Below, piece after piece: positions 23,820 through 30,894 of a DNA stretch of 64,000 bases. Numbering within the stretch: position 1 is the stretch's first letter; every line of letters starts with the position of its first letter. The DNA is from a virus. Under the pieces are notes generated by a model, which made no database searches, was not told the origin of the DNA, and saw only the letters and a list, made by a program, of their open reading frames with translations. A program made the position numbers and the translations under genes. The stretch is from positions 104,583 through 168,582 of IMG/VR virus record IMGVR_UViG_3300028361_000013; one strand, 5' to 3'.

Positions 23820-23851
23820 CAAAGGTACTAAATAAAATTGAGAGTACCAAA
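23820..23851 (-). promoter_or_regulatory. Host-type (Bacteroidetes) promoter
   Basis: Minus strand TTTG (23851-23848), exactly 20 nt, TACCTTTG (23827-23820). It drives the three-gene operon 23811-23175. Confidence 0.82.
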
Positions 23852-23921
23852 TGCAGTACACATAAAGTCGCAACAAAAACTAAGCACAACACAAAATATA
23901 GTGCATAGCTCGTGCCTCGCT

Positions 23922-23943
23922 ACTACACATACACAAAACGTTA
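23922..23943. repeat. TACTACACATACACAAAACGTT repeat, copy 1 (half-site)
   Basis: Same 20-odd bp as one arm of the hairpin at 24273-24363, here without its partner arm. Lies between two cassette-like genes. Confidence 0.7.
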
Positions 23944-23965
23944 GCGTTCATTTGCCAACGCATTT

Positions 23966-24235
23966 CTATCTACTTAAAAAATCGTCTATAAAATATGGTC
24001 GCATACCTTTTTTAGAACCTGCCGTTGTTAGTTTTTTACCAGTATTAGCATCTTCAACCCTACTTCCAAGAGAATATGTTTTATATCCTTTTTTGTCTAA
24101 ATTTATAATATACTTATAATCACCCTTAGTATTAGGTTTCACGTATATTACTGCACCATTTCCAAAGTCTGATGGTTTTGATTTTTTAATATCAGCAGTT
24201 GTACATACCCATAAATTTTTATCTACTTTTTTCAT
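23966..24235 (-). CDS. Unknown basic protein (cassette-like gene)
   Basis: 89 aa from the ATG at 24235 (MKKVDKNLWVCTTADIKKSK); the in-frame extension to 24256 would need a TTG start. Contains GNGAVIYVKPNTKGDYKYIIN and GKKGMRPYF-like basic end. Flanked by the inverted-repeat element 24273-24363 and a half-site; no class A promoter. Confidence 0.7.
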   Translation of the reverse strand: MKKVDKNLWVCTTADIKKSKPSDFGNGAVIYVKPNTKGDYKYIINLDKKGYKTYSLGSRVEDANTGKKLTTAGSKKGMRPYFIDDFLSR

Positions 24236-24272
24236 TTTATTGTTGTTTACTGCCAACGCTCAAAAACGAAAC

Positions 24273-24363
24273 GCTAACAAAGTGTATATGTAATAAGGCT
24301 AAATTAGTTCAGCTCTTCTATTCAATGTACGTGCATAGCCTTACTACACATACACAAAACGTT
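24273..24363. repeat. Imperfect inverted repeat, attC-like
   Basis: Arms 24273-24301 (starts GCTAACAAAGTG, ends AAGGCTA) and 24336-24363 (TAGCCTTACTACAC...AACGTT) pair over about 20 bp with a few mismatches around a 34-nt loop. The terminal GTTAGC/CGTT ends recall integron attC core sites, but do not fit the RYYYAAC/GTTRRRY consensus exactly. Confidence 0.6.
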
Positions 24364-24401
24364 CGTGCTGTAATTAAAGTTTAGTGCTTTTAATGCCATA
24401 A

Positions 24402-24641
24402 TTAAATTTCTAAAAATCTACGTATCCAACTTCTAGTATCAATTAACTTTAGTATTGTTTTTGTAGTCTGCGTATCTAATTCCGCCTTATAACTATGTAT
24501 TCTCCATTTACCTTTTGGTAGTGGAAATTTTAAAGTGTCCCATTCAGCACTATTGTTTGTGTCGGCTACTAATTCGTTATTATTAGTAATTCCTACATTC
24601 ATAAAGTTTTTAGGCAATTCAATATTTAAGTATGTTTTCAT
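24402..24641 (-). CDS. Unknown small protein (cassette-like gene)
   Basis: 79 aa: MKTYLNIELPKNFMNVGITN, later WDTLKFPLPKGKWRIHSYK. Pattern of a small beta domain common in flavobacterial chromosomes. No class A promoter; may be read from 25340. Confidence 0.7.
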   Translation of the reverse strand: MKTYLNIELPKNFMNVGITNNNELVADTNNSAEWDTLKFPLPKGKWRIHSYKAELDTQTTKTILKLIDTRSWIRRFLEI

Positions 24642-24735
24642 TTTTTAGAAATTTAATTATTTAGTTCTGTTATTAATTCAAGGTTCCGTGCATTTAATGT
24701 CGCACTATTCATATAGCAATACGTTGTACACAATG

Positions 24736-25026
24736 CTAAGCGTACAATGGTTTTTCAGAGTTCACGTTTTCAACCCAAAAAGAATGGCATTCGTCAGGGC
24801 TGTTAAATCTTGTGTTCTCAATAAATTCATCAGTTCTACTTGACGGCATTGGTTCTCTATGAAATTCACCATCTTTACCCAATACCCATTCGTGCATTTT
24901 CAGAACCCATTTTTCAGTATCATCTATTTGCAATCTTCTTTCAATTACAATGGGTCTTTTGTAAAAAATGCACTCTCCTAAGTCAAATTTTACTGCTCTT
25001 TCAAGCCATTCTTTTTGATTCATCAT
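24736..25026 (-). CDS. Unknown protein
   Basis: 96 aa starting MMNQKEWLERAVKFDLGECI; Trp/Glu-rich. Follows the 89-aa gene by 21 nt in the class A unit at 25340. Confidence 0.72.
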   Translation of the reverse strand: MMNQKEWLERAVKFDLGECIFYKRPIVIERRLQIDDTEKWVLKMHEWVLGKDGEFHREPMPSSRTDEFIENTRFNSPDECHSFWVENVNSEKPLYA

Positions 25027-25047
25027 ATATTTAAAGTTTTGTCGTCA

Positions 25048-25317
25048 TTATCCGAAAATGTATTTAACAATCATGTTAACATTATCAGGGTTCAATCCTG
25101 AATTTTTTAATCTACCTTTCCACATTGCCAGACCCTGAGCATGGCTAACTTCTCCATCACAGTAAAAGTTTTCAGGCGCATGGCTTGGCTCAAGAACAAT
25201 AACTGCTTGTTCAGGAGTTAGGGAGAGTTGGAATTTCTTGTCTGCTTTTAATTCAGCCTGACATTCCTTTTCATAATTATTTTGTCTCTCTTCGTACTCT
25301 TGTTTGAAATCTTTCAT
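25048..25317 (-). CDS. Unknown protein
   Basis: 89 aa from the ATG at 25317 (MKDFKQEYEERQNNYEKECQ). The frame extends back through the class A promoter, whose translation (NCYRYTT..) is not part of the protein. Helical N-terminus; C-terminal SHAQGLAMWKGRLKNSG. Class A promoter 25340-25369. Confidence 0.75.
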   Translation of the reverse strand: MKDFKQEYEERQNNYEKECQAELKADKKFQLSLTPEQAVIVLEPSHAPENFYCDGEVSHAQGLAMWKGRLKNSGLNPDNVNMIVKYIFG

Positions 25318-25371
25318 TGTCTTTTGTTTTAGTCTGGTTGTATAACGATAGCAATTCAAAAAGTTACAAAC

Positions 25372-25400
25372 AAAAAAAGAGAGCTTATTCGCTCTCTCTC
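25372..25400 (-). terminator. Intrinsic terminator
   Basis: AGAGAGAGC-GAATAA-GCTCTCTTTTTTT; overlaps the end of the 89-aa gene at 25385. Confidence 0.7.
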
Positions 25401-25654
25401 TTACTAATAATTATCGTGACGTTCTGGGTGTCATTCTCTTCGGTTGGAAATTCCCACTCAAACTCTTCGCCTTCATGTTGCATCCGTTCCAACTCATCCT
25501 CTTCCAGAGGTACTTTGACAGTAAATTTTTGTTGAGTCAATGTTGCCCAAGCTTTTCTAACTCTCTCCTGCTCTTCTGGGTCTTCGCTTGAACAATCTTC
25601 AAGGTAACAATTAATTACATTAATCAATATGTCTTGTGCGTCTGTTATTTTCAT
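25385..25654 (-). CDS. Acidic protein, unknown
   Basis: 89 aa, Glu-rich, ending NVTIIISKRESE. Second gene of the class A unit at 25977, 10 nt after the 95-aa gene. Confidence 0.75.
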   Translation of the reverse strand: MKITDAQDILINVINCYLEDCSSEDPEEQERVRKAWATLTQQKFTVKVPLEEDELERMQHEGEEFEWEFPTEENDTQNVTIIISKRESE

Positions 25655-25664
25655 TTTCGTGTTT

Positions 25665-25952
25665 TTAAAAATCAGTATCTAATTGAATGTCCTCTTGTCC
25701 ATCTTCATACTCAACTTCACATACAAGGAATCCTATTCTGTTTACATAGTGGAATCCTGCAACGTAAAACATTGTATCATCATCCCCCTCAATAATTGTC
25801 CAAACTTTCTTTGTAGTTTTAGCGAGGTTGAAAACGTAGTCAACTTCTTCTCCGTATGTTTCATACATACATCCGTTGAATCCTGCGTTGTCGTCAAGGT
25901 GGTTGGTTTGAGGTTTGAATACCTCGTCAAAATTGTCTTCTGTAATATTCAT
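25665..25952 (-). CDS. Acidic protein, unknown
   Basis: 95 aa, starting MNITEDNFDEVFKPQTNHLD. Class A promoter 25977-26006. Confidence 0.75.
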   Translation of the reverse strand: MNITEDNFDEVFKPQTNHLDDNAGFNGCMYETYGEEVDYVFNLAKTTKKVWTIIEGDDDTMFYVAGFHYVNRIGFLVCEVEYEDGQEDIQLDTDF

Positions 25953-26015
25953 GTCGTGTTTTATTGGTTCGTGTCTGTATAACGACAGGAATTTAAAAAG
26001 TTACAAATTAGACAA

Positions 26016-26342
26016 TCAGTTACAAATCACCTTTGGGTCATATCCAATAGCAACTTCACCACTCATAAAAATATCGGGGTTGTCTATGTAGTCCAACACT
26101 ATGGTCGCTCCGTCTTGAATCATCTCTTGGTAAATTGTAATACAGTTTTGTCTGAATTCCTCAGGTGAATCAAATCCTCCTTCTTGGTAATAATCCTTAA
26201 CCTCTATCATTTGACCTGAAAGTTCACACGTAGTTATTACTTGTTTTGCATTAATATGGTAATTAAAAATAATGCCTGTGCCAATGGCGTGAAAGTGCCA
26301 GTATGTTTGACCTGTGAGTGTAAATAGAGCTGTTCTTTTCAT
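26016..26342 (-). CDS. Unknown protein, leaderless
   Basis: 108 aa starting MKRTALFTLTGQTYWHFHAI. ATG exactly 5 nt after the -10 box of class A promoter 26347-26376. Confidence 0.75.
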   Translation of the reverse strand: MKRTALFTLTGQTYWHFHAIGTGIIFNYHINAKQVITTCELSGQMIEVKDYYQEGGFDSPEEFRQNCITIYQEMIQDGATIVLDYIDNPDIFMSGEVAIGYDPKVICN

Positions 26343-26393
26343 ACGTGTATAACGATTAATTTTAAAAAAGTTACAAAAACATTTGGATTTAAT

Positions 26394-26422
26394 AGAACTT
26401 TATTCTTATATTTGCGTATAAT
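26394..26422 (+). promoter_or_regulatory. Class B promoter for the tRNA cluster
   Basis: AGAACT (26394-26399), 17 nt ending TTTGCG, TATAAT (26417-26422); tRNA-Met begins 28 nt later. It points away from the neighbouring class A promoter. Confidence 0.8.
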
Positions 26423-26450
26423 AAATAAAAAAGATTACTATTTATATATA

Positions 26451-26521
26451 GTGCGGTGGAGCAGTTGGTAGCTCGCAAGGCTCATAATCTTGAGGTCGTC
26501 AGTTCGAGTCTGGCCTGCGCA
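26451..26521 (+). tRNA. tRNA-Met (CAU)
   Basis: D-arm GAGC-AGTTGGTA-GCTC, anticodon arm CAAGG-CTCATAA-TCTTG (CAU), T-arm GTCAG-TTCGAGT-CTGGC; acceptor GTGCGG/CTGCGC with two G-U pairs. The central part closely follows the flavobacterial initiator/elongator tRNA-Met pattern. First gene after the class B promoter. Confidence 0.9.
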
Positions 26522-26536
26522 ACAAAAAATAAGAAA

Positions 26537-26611
26537 ATGAAAAGATTTGTAAACATAGAGAACAGTGAACGTTTGGAGGAGACTCCACTACTTCGCTATG
26601 CTCTAAGTTAA
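26537..26611 (+). CDS. Possible 24-residue peptide between tRNAs
   Basis: ATG at 26537, TAA at 26609-26611; 24 residues (MKRFVNIENSERLEETPLLR..). Sits between tRNA-Met and a terminator. Unverified. Confidence 0.25.
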   Translation: MKRFVNIENSERLEETPLLRYALS

Positions 26612-26652
26612 CAAACCAGATTGAGGGATTTTTAAATCGCAAAATCGTAGTC

Positions 26653-26687
26653 AAGAGGATAGCACAAGTGTTATCCTCTTTTTTTGT
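26653..26687 (+). terminator. Intrinsic terminator
   Basis: AAGAGGATA-GCACAAGTG-TTATCCTCTT followed by T-run. It separates tRNA-Met from the two Glu-type tRNAs, which may be processed from read-through. Confidence 0.75.
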
Positions 26688-26697
26688 GCTTATATTT

Positions 26698-26779
26698 CTT
26701 GCGTTATACAAGCGGCTCAAAGTAACTGCCCTTTCAAGGCAGCCCGAAAGGTTCATCGGTTCGAATCCGATACGCAAGA
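26698..26779 (+). tRNA. tRNA-Glu (UUC) with a long variable region
   Basis: Acceptor CTTGCGT/ACGCAAG, anticodon arm CTGCC-CTTTCAA-GGCAG (UUC), T-arm ATCGG-TTCGAAT-CCGAT. The variable region is 12 nt (contains CC-GAAA-GG), unusual for a Glu tRNA, and the D-stem is short (TAC/GTA). Confidence 0.75.
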
Positions 26780-26785
26780 CCAAAC

Positions 26786-26859
26786 GCTCCGTTAGTGTAG
26801 CGACCCAACACGTCTCACTTTCTATGAGAAGACCATCGGTTTGAATCCGATACGGAGTG
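26786..26859 (+). tRNA. tRNA-Glu-like (UUC), second copy, atypical loops
   Basis: Acceptor GCTCCGT/ACGGAGT, D-stem GTG/CAC, anticodon arm TCTCA-CTTTCTA-TGAGA (UUC, U at 37), T-arm ATCGG-TTTGAAT-CCGAT. The T-loop has U at position 56 and the D-loop lacks the GG pair, so the usual G19-C56 contact is missing. Confidence 0.65.
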
Positions 26860-26937
26860 CAAGTTAATAGCCCTATAAACTTAATTGTGAAATTGGGGTT
26901 CGATTTTATATTTTTTATCTATTTATAATAAAAATAG

Positions 26938-26970
26938 AAAAGCGTTACCAAATTAATGATAACGCTTTTT
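26938..26970. terminator. Bidirectional terminator
   Basis: AAAAGCGTTA-CCAAATTAATGA-TAACGCTTTTT between the plus-strand tRNAs and the minus-strand histone-like gene. Confidence 0.75.
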
Positions 26971-26990
26971 GTAGTTTAGTTTAAGTTTTC

Positions 26991-27158
26991 TTATTTGTCA
27001 GCCTCAACAGATGCAGCTCTATAAGCAGTAACTAATTTTTTGATTTCACCAATAGCTTTTCTTGCTCTTCCTGCAGATGCTTTAGTTCCTCCGCTGTGTT
27101 CAGTTTCAAAAGTTGTCCACAACTCTTGCATTTCTTCGAAAATCTCTTCTTTGTTCAT
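26991..27158 (-). CDS. Histone H1-like (Hc1-type) protein
   Basis: 55 aa: begins MNKEEIFEEMQELWTTFETE, then SGGTKASAGRARKAIGEIKK and a short tail. This matches the Bacteroidetes H1-like family (acidic N-helix, 'G(N/T)KAAG.RARK...ELK.L' core). Such proteins condense DNA. The strong Lys/Ala tail of chlamydial Hc1 is absent. It has a perfect host-type promoter (27179-27210) and no normal class A promoter, so it can be transcribed by unmodified host polymerase or may be a recent host acquisition. Confidence 0.85.
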   Translation of the reverse strand: MNKEEIFEEMQELWTTFETEHSGGTKASAGRARKAIGEIKKLVTAYRAASVEADK

Positions 27159-27178
27159 AATTTATGTTTTAATTTACA

Positions 27179-27210
27179 CAAATGTATGAATAAAGATTTT
27201 AATTACCAAA
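27179..27210 (-). promoter_or_regulatory. Host-type (Bacteroidetes) promoter
   Basis: Minus strand TTTG (27210-27207), 20 nt, TACATTTG (27186-27179), 20 nt before the histone-like ATG. Confidence 0.82.
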
Positions 27211-27253
27211 ATTAAATGAGGCACAGGGGGAGGAATTTAGTTCTTAGTCGTTA

Positions 27254-27284
27254 TTCAACGTCCAGTTATTTTAAAAAGTTACAA
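27254..27284 (-). promoter_or_regulatory. Degenerate class A promoter
   Basis: TTGTAACTTTTTAAAA is intact but the -10 side reads CGTTGAATAA with altered spacing; probably inactive or weak. Confidence 0.5.
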
Positions 27285-27662
27285 AATGTCAGTCTTTATT
27301 AGTTTCATAATCTCATCAACTCCACCATCAATAAGGGAGAGTTTCTTTTCTAAGGGAGAGCCGTCAGTAAAAGTTAACCTTGGTTTTGCGTTTAAATCAT
27401 AAACAACGTTGGTAACAGCTTTTTTAATCTCATTTTTTAAAGCCTCTCGCTGCTCCTGTTGCCATTTCTTTACTTCTGCAACAGTTTCTATAACATAAGG
27501 GTCAAACTGGTACTCTGGGTCTCTCCAGTATGGCTCACCGTTTATTACAACTCCAATAACAACTCCTTCTTCATCGCTGTCATTTGTTTTATAACCATCC
27601 ATGTGTACAACTCCGTTTTCATCAACGTGGTCTGTAAGAATTTCTGTGAATTTGCTTTTCAT
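27279..27662 (-). CDS. Unknown acidic protein
   Basis: 127 aa; N-terminal half beta-rich (GVVIGVVINGEPYWRDPEYQ), C-terminal half helical. Encodes two GGGAGA motifs on its template strand (SPLEKKLSL). Follows the 61-aa gene by 25 nt. Confidence 0.75.
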   Translation of the reverse strand: MKSKFTEILTDHVDENGVVHMDGYKTNDSDEEGVVIGVVINGEPYWRDPEYQFDPYVIETVAEVKKWQQEQREALKNEIKKAVTNVVYDLNAKPRLTFTDGSPLEKKLSLIDGGVDEIMKLIKTDIL

Positions 27663-27687
27663 TATGTCGTGTTTTATAAAATTAGAA

Positions 27688-27873
27688 TTATTTGCTCTCT
27701 AAAAATCTTCTGAATGCAATGTCAACATCTCCGCTGTGCCAATCTTTTGGGTCAGCTGTCTCTTTGACATCATCCACAATGAAATCAACAATCTCTTCAT
27801 GGTTCTCTGGTTTGTCTATTCCAATTGCTGGGTAAGTTGTTCCAGTTAAATATGTATCTACGAATTTTCTCAT
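27688..27873 (-). CDS. Unknown protein, possibly truncated by an in-frame ochre codon
   Basis: 61 aa from the ATG at 27873 (MRKFVDTYLTGTTYPAIGID). The frame continues upstream through a TAA at 27877-27879 to an ATG at 27912 that sits exactly 5 nt after the -10 box of class A promoter 27917-27946. The 11 codons before the TAA (MKQIELTIETF) read like a natural N-terminus. Confidence 0.72.
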   Translation of the reverse strand: MRKFVDTYLTGTTYPAIGIDKPENHEEIVDFIVDDVKETADPKDWHSGDVDIAFRRFLESK

Positions 27874-27876
27874 CTC

Positions 27877-27912
27877 TTAAAATGTTTCTATGGTAAGTTC
27901 TATTTGTTTCAT
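27877..27912 (-). other. 11-codon leader frame in phase with the next gene
   Basis: ATG AAA CAA ... TTT TAA, then GAG ATG AGA in the same frame. Either a leader peptide or the start of the 27873 gene interrupted by one nonsense change. Confidence 0.55.
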
Positions 27913-27946
27913 ATTAATATAACGATAGGGTTTTAAAAAGTTACAA

Positions 27947-28231
27947 TTAGTGTTTTACAAACCTCTCTTCACTACCATAAAATGAAGCCATACACATTAC
28001 AGTTCTTGAAATTTTATTAAGCAAACCTGCTTCAATGTTAATTTTATGGTTTGGTAAAAATGCTCTAAACTGACGGTGCAATGTTTTCATTTGAAATTCC
28101 AACTGCTTATCGTTGAATACTGTTATTTCGAAATTCATTCCAGTAGTTTTAATTCCTTTTTTGTCTTCTACGACCTTGCCGTTCTCATCTCGAATGGCAA
28201 CGCTAATTAAGTATGTAGTATCTTTTTCCAT
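27947..28231 (-). CDS. Unknown protein, leaderless
   Basis: 94 aa starting MEKDTTYLISVAIRDENGKV; beta-rich N-terminus, helical C-terminus. ATG exactly 5 nt after the -10 box of class A promoter 28236-28265. Confidence 0.78.
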   Translation of the reverse strand: MEKDTTYLISVAIRDENGKVVEDKKGIKTTGMNFEITVFNDKQLEFQMKTLHRQFRAFLPNHKINIEAGLLNKISRTVMCMASFYGSEERFVKH

Positions 28232-28292
28232 ATATGTATAACGATAGGTTTTTAAAAAGTTACAAGCTGACGCTTTTCCGCTGCGCTTACAA

Positions 28293-28787
28293 TTAAACGC
28301 TTTTTGACCACTTCTCTTGTGTCATTTGAATAATCTCTTCTAATACGAACTGACCTTTGTAAGGCATCTTTGACTCAACGCCTTTGGCTTTAGCAAGGGA
28401 GACATCAACTTTGTCTGTAAGCTCCTTATACAATTCGTCAACTACATTCATTAACTCTGGGTACTTTAACCTTTTGTTAATCTCATGCGCACCTTCAACA
28501 TCTTTGTTCCAGAGCAATCCAACTAAGGGAGAGTTCACCAGTGGTGCATCTAAGCAATCTTGGTAAGCCTCACCACTCAAAATAGAATCTACTTCCGTTT
28601 GAATAGCTGACTGAATATTTCTATAAAGCCTTTGCTTGTAATGTCCAGGTGAAGCTTTGAACTGCGCCAGAGTCAATTTTTTTAATCCAAACTCTGGGTG
28701 TTCAGTTGTGTTCGCTTCCGTTTCTATGAACGCCAGAGAAAGTGCTTCTGGAAATGTTCTGAGTATATGTGCTATGGATAATTTCAT
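28293..28787 (-). CDS. Unknown protein, leaderless
   Basis: 164 aa from the ATG at 28787 (MKLSIAHILRTFPEALSLAF). Helical. The upstream open frame is translated promoter and is excluded. ATG 5 nt after the -10 box of class A promoter 28792-28821. Confidence 0.78.
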   Translation of the reverse strand: MKLSIAHILRTFPEALSLAFIETEANTTEHPEFGLKKLTLAQFKASPGHYKQRLYRNIQSAIQTEVDSILSGEAYQDCLDAPLVNSPLVGLLWNKDVEGAHEINKRLKYPELMNVVDELYKELTDKVDVSLAKAKGVESKMPYKGQFVLEEIIQMTQEKWSKSV

Positions 28788-28838
28788 AATTGTATAACGA
28801 CAGGTTTTTAAAAAGTTACAATTTATCTTGTGTCTCAA

Positions 28839-29166
28839 TTAATAGTTTACATTTACAACAGGTCTCCAAGCTCCACTAACACGTAGCTGCGACTTATCAC
28901 CCATTCGTACTAATTCCATTTGAATAAACTGCTTTGCAAGGTGTGGAAAGTCATGTATCAAGCCAGTTGTTTTAAAACTAATACCATAAGAGCTTTTGAA
29001 GGTGTATGTAAAAATTCCTTCTGTTTCTGTTTTTTTTCTTGGTAAAAGTAATGTTCTGCTTTTCCAACAAATCTTTCAAATCTCCTTTGAAGGACAGAGT
29101 TTTTGAGCCCATGTTCCACCAGTGTAACTCACAATATGTTTCTAATTCTTTTTTTAACTGTCTCAT
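28839..29166 (-). pseudogene. Unknown gene split by a +1 shift at an A8 run
   Basis: Frame 0 gives 62 aa and stops at 28978. If one A of the A8 run (29030-29037) is skipped, translation continues as TETEGIFTYTFKSSYG... to a TAA at 28839-28841, giving 108 aa whose C-terminal half looks like ordinary protein (FPHLAKQFIQMELVRMGDKS) and which ends just before the next class A promoter. Sequencing error, decay or programmed slippage are all possible. Class A promoter 29192-29221. Confidence 0.75.
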
Positions 29167-29240
29167 AATTTCTTTTTCTTTGGTTATATCTGTATAACGA
29201 TAGCAATTTAAAAAGTTACAATTTCATTGTTCGTACCGAA

Positions 29241-29278
29241 GCAAAAACAAGAAAGGGAGACCTAAGCCTCCCCCCTAT
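29241..29278 (-). terminator. Intrinsic terminator
   Basis: GGGGGGAGGCTTAGGTCTCCC followed by TTTC and T5 after the 71-aa gene. Confidence 0.55.
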
Positions 29279-29296
29279 TGTAACCAAACAATATTT

Positions 29297-29512
29297 TTAA
29301 TCTTTATAATATTTTAGTCCTAAATGAATGTCTTTGCAAATTTCTTTTTCCTTCTCTTCACTCATTTTTTCATTACGCCTTGTCTCTTTAAACAAAGCAC
29401 TGTCAAGTCTTGAGAAAAATCGTGACTCTCTACCGTTGCCAGTAGTCACAATTCCTATTTGCTCCTGAAGAAAGAAGTTAAAATCTTTTGAGTATAAAGT
29501 TACCTTTTTCAT
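29297..29512 (-). CDS. Unknown small protein
   Basis: 71 aa, basic (MKKVTLYSKDFNFFLQEQIG). Third gene of the class A unit at 30226; 2 nt after the 138-aa gene. Confidence 0.75.
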   Translation of the reverse strand: MKKVTLYSKDFNFFLQEQIGIVTTGNGRESRFFSRLDSALFKETRRNEKMSEEKEKEICKDIHLGLKYYKD

Positions 29513-29514
29513 TT

Positions 29515-29931
29515 TTATTTGCTTTTTAAGGGAGAGTAAGTATTTGAATTAATTGCAATTCTTAAAATCTTCTCCGTCTTGTTATCGAAAAATTGTAGGT
29601 AGCCTCCATGAGTCTCTGCCATTAGCTGACAGCTCTTGTAAGTGTCTGGCTCAATATTGAGGTATCCTGGAATGTCTGACGTTACATCTGCGAAATAAGG
29701 CAGCTTGTCTGAGCTCTCTTCTCTATTGAGAACCTGAATGTCCTTACCCTGAATTTCTTTCAGGTCACTTACGTAAAATCTTCTTGGGTGTTTTACCACA
29801 GGCTTATTAACTCTCGTGTTAATTAGTCTCTCTGGCATATTCTTTTCTTTCACCAATTCTAAGTAATCAACTTCTTGGTATAAGAAAATGGTTAGCCCTA
29901 TGAGTTTGAATGTTTCTACTTCGTAAATCAT
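29515..29931 (-). CDS. Unknown protein
   Basis: 138 aa from the ATG at 29931, which overlaps the upstream stop as TAATG. N-terminus hydrophobic strand (FKLIGLTIFLYQEV), later RRFYVSDLKEIQGKD. Middle gene of a three-gene unit. Confidence 0.75.
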   Translation of the reverse strand: MIYEVETFKLIGLTIFLYQEVDYLELVKEKNMPERLINTRVNKPVVKHPRRFYVSDLKEIQGKDIQVLNREESSDKLPYFADVTSDIPGYLNIEPDTYKSCQLMAETHGGYLQFFDNKTEKILRIAINSNTYSPLKSK

Positions 29932-30203
29932 TATATAAAACATTTTAAGTTAGAAACATCTTTCTTCATTTCTTTCTCAAATGAAGTGCCTTTTGCTTTG
30001 TATTGCTCTGCCTCATCTTCCATAATTGCAATAACAATTACTTTAGGGAGAATTGAAGGGTTTGAGTTTTCATCCCATTCGTCAACATCCAACGCTCCAG
30101 AGTTTAAAGCCTTATCAATCTTAGCCTCCATTTCTTTAAGGGAGGTTTTTAACATTTTCTTTGCTAATGCTTTTATTTTCTTTTTCTTTGCTGAATTTGT
30201 CAT
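29931..30203 (-). CDS. Unknown protein with basic N-terminus
   Basis: 90 aa from the ATG at 30203 (MTNSAKKKKIKALAKKMLKT); the longer frame runs through the promoter. Lys-rich helix followed by an acidic segment. Class A promoter 30226-30255. Confidence 0.75.
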   Translation of the reverse strand: MTNSAKKKKIKALAKKMLKTSLKEMEAKIDKALNSGALDVDEWDENSNPSILPKVIVIAIMEDEAEQYKAKGTSFEKEMKKDVSNLKCFI

Positions 30204-30255
30204 GTCTAATGTATTGGTTATGTATGTATAACGATATGAATTTAAAAAGTTACAA

Positions 30256-30840
30256 TTATGCTTTAGAATTATAAGGTTCGCTTTGACCTTCAAAAGTTGG
30301 CTCTTCATTTAACCTTAAATCATAAGGTTCAGCGTTGAGGTAGTAACTACAAGTGTAGCCTAATTCTTCAAGCCTTGCAATAAGTTTGTCGCAATCTTCA
30401 TAAGTGTCCTCTAATTCACCAAGTTCAATTAAAAGGTCTTGTACGTTTTGAGGAAGAAGTTCGTAGTGTTCAAATAAGTTAAGTGCCTCTTCATCACCAT
30501 CAATATGAACAATATCATTTTCACGGTCTGCCCACACTTCACTATTGAATCTACACAATTCACAAATTGCAGTAAGTTCTTTTCCGTTTGGCAAATCTCT
30601 ATCCCAAAATCCTGCACCATGTCCGCCACGAGTAAGCCATAAGTCATGACCTATTTGTTCGTCTGTCCATTCCTCAGTAAGCAAAGGGAGAGCTGCACCT
30701 AAGAAGCATTGCACTTGCAATATAGCATCTTTAATTGACTTGCTACTTACATTGCACTTAACTGACATATCGTCAATCTCATTTGTCCATAAAGCGGCTA
30801 CTAAATAATGTTCTACTATGGTTGCTATATTTCTTTTCAT
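30256..30840 (-). CDS. Widespread phage protein with GHGAGFWDR motif
   Basis: 194 aa. The segment IGHDLWLTRGGHGAGFWDRD (about residues 63-85) is the signature of a protein family I know from many phages and plasmids, of unknown function. The C-terminal half is very acidic. Class A promoter 30864-30893. Confidence 0.8.
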   Translation of the reverse strand: MKRNIATIVEHYLVAALWTNEIDDMSVKCNVSSKSIKDAILQVQCFLGAALPLLTEEWTDEQIGHDLWLTRGGHGAGFWDRDLPNGKELTAICELCRFNSEVWADRENDIVHIDGDEEALNLFEHYELLPQNVQDLLIELGELEDTYEDCDKLIARLEELGYTCSYYLNAEPYDLRLNEEPTFEGQSEPYNSKA

Positions 30841-30894
30841 CTCTTTCTTATTTGGTTACAATAGTATAACGATAGGAATTCAAAAAGTTACAAT

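Noticed and set aside
26499-26783. 94-codon minus-strand frame across the tRNA cluster
   Set aside because: It is antisense to tRNA genes; frames with RIGFEPMN-like sequence are typical tRNA artefacts.
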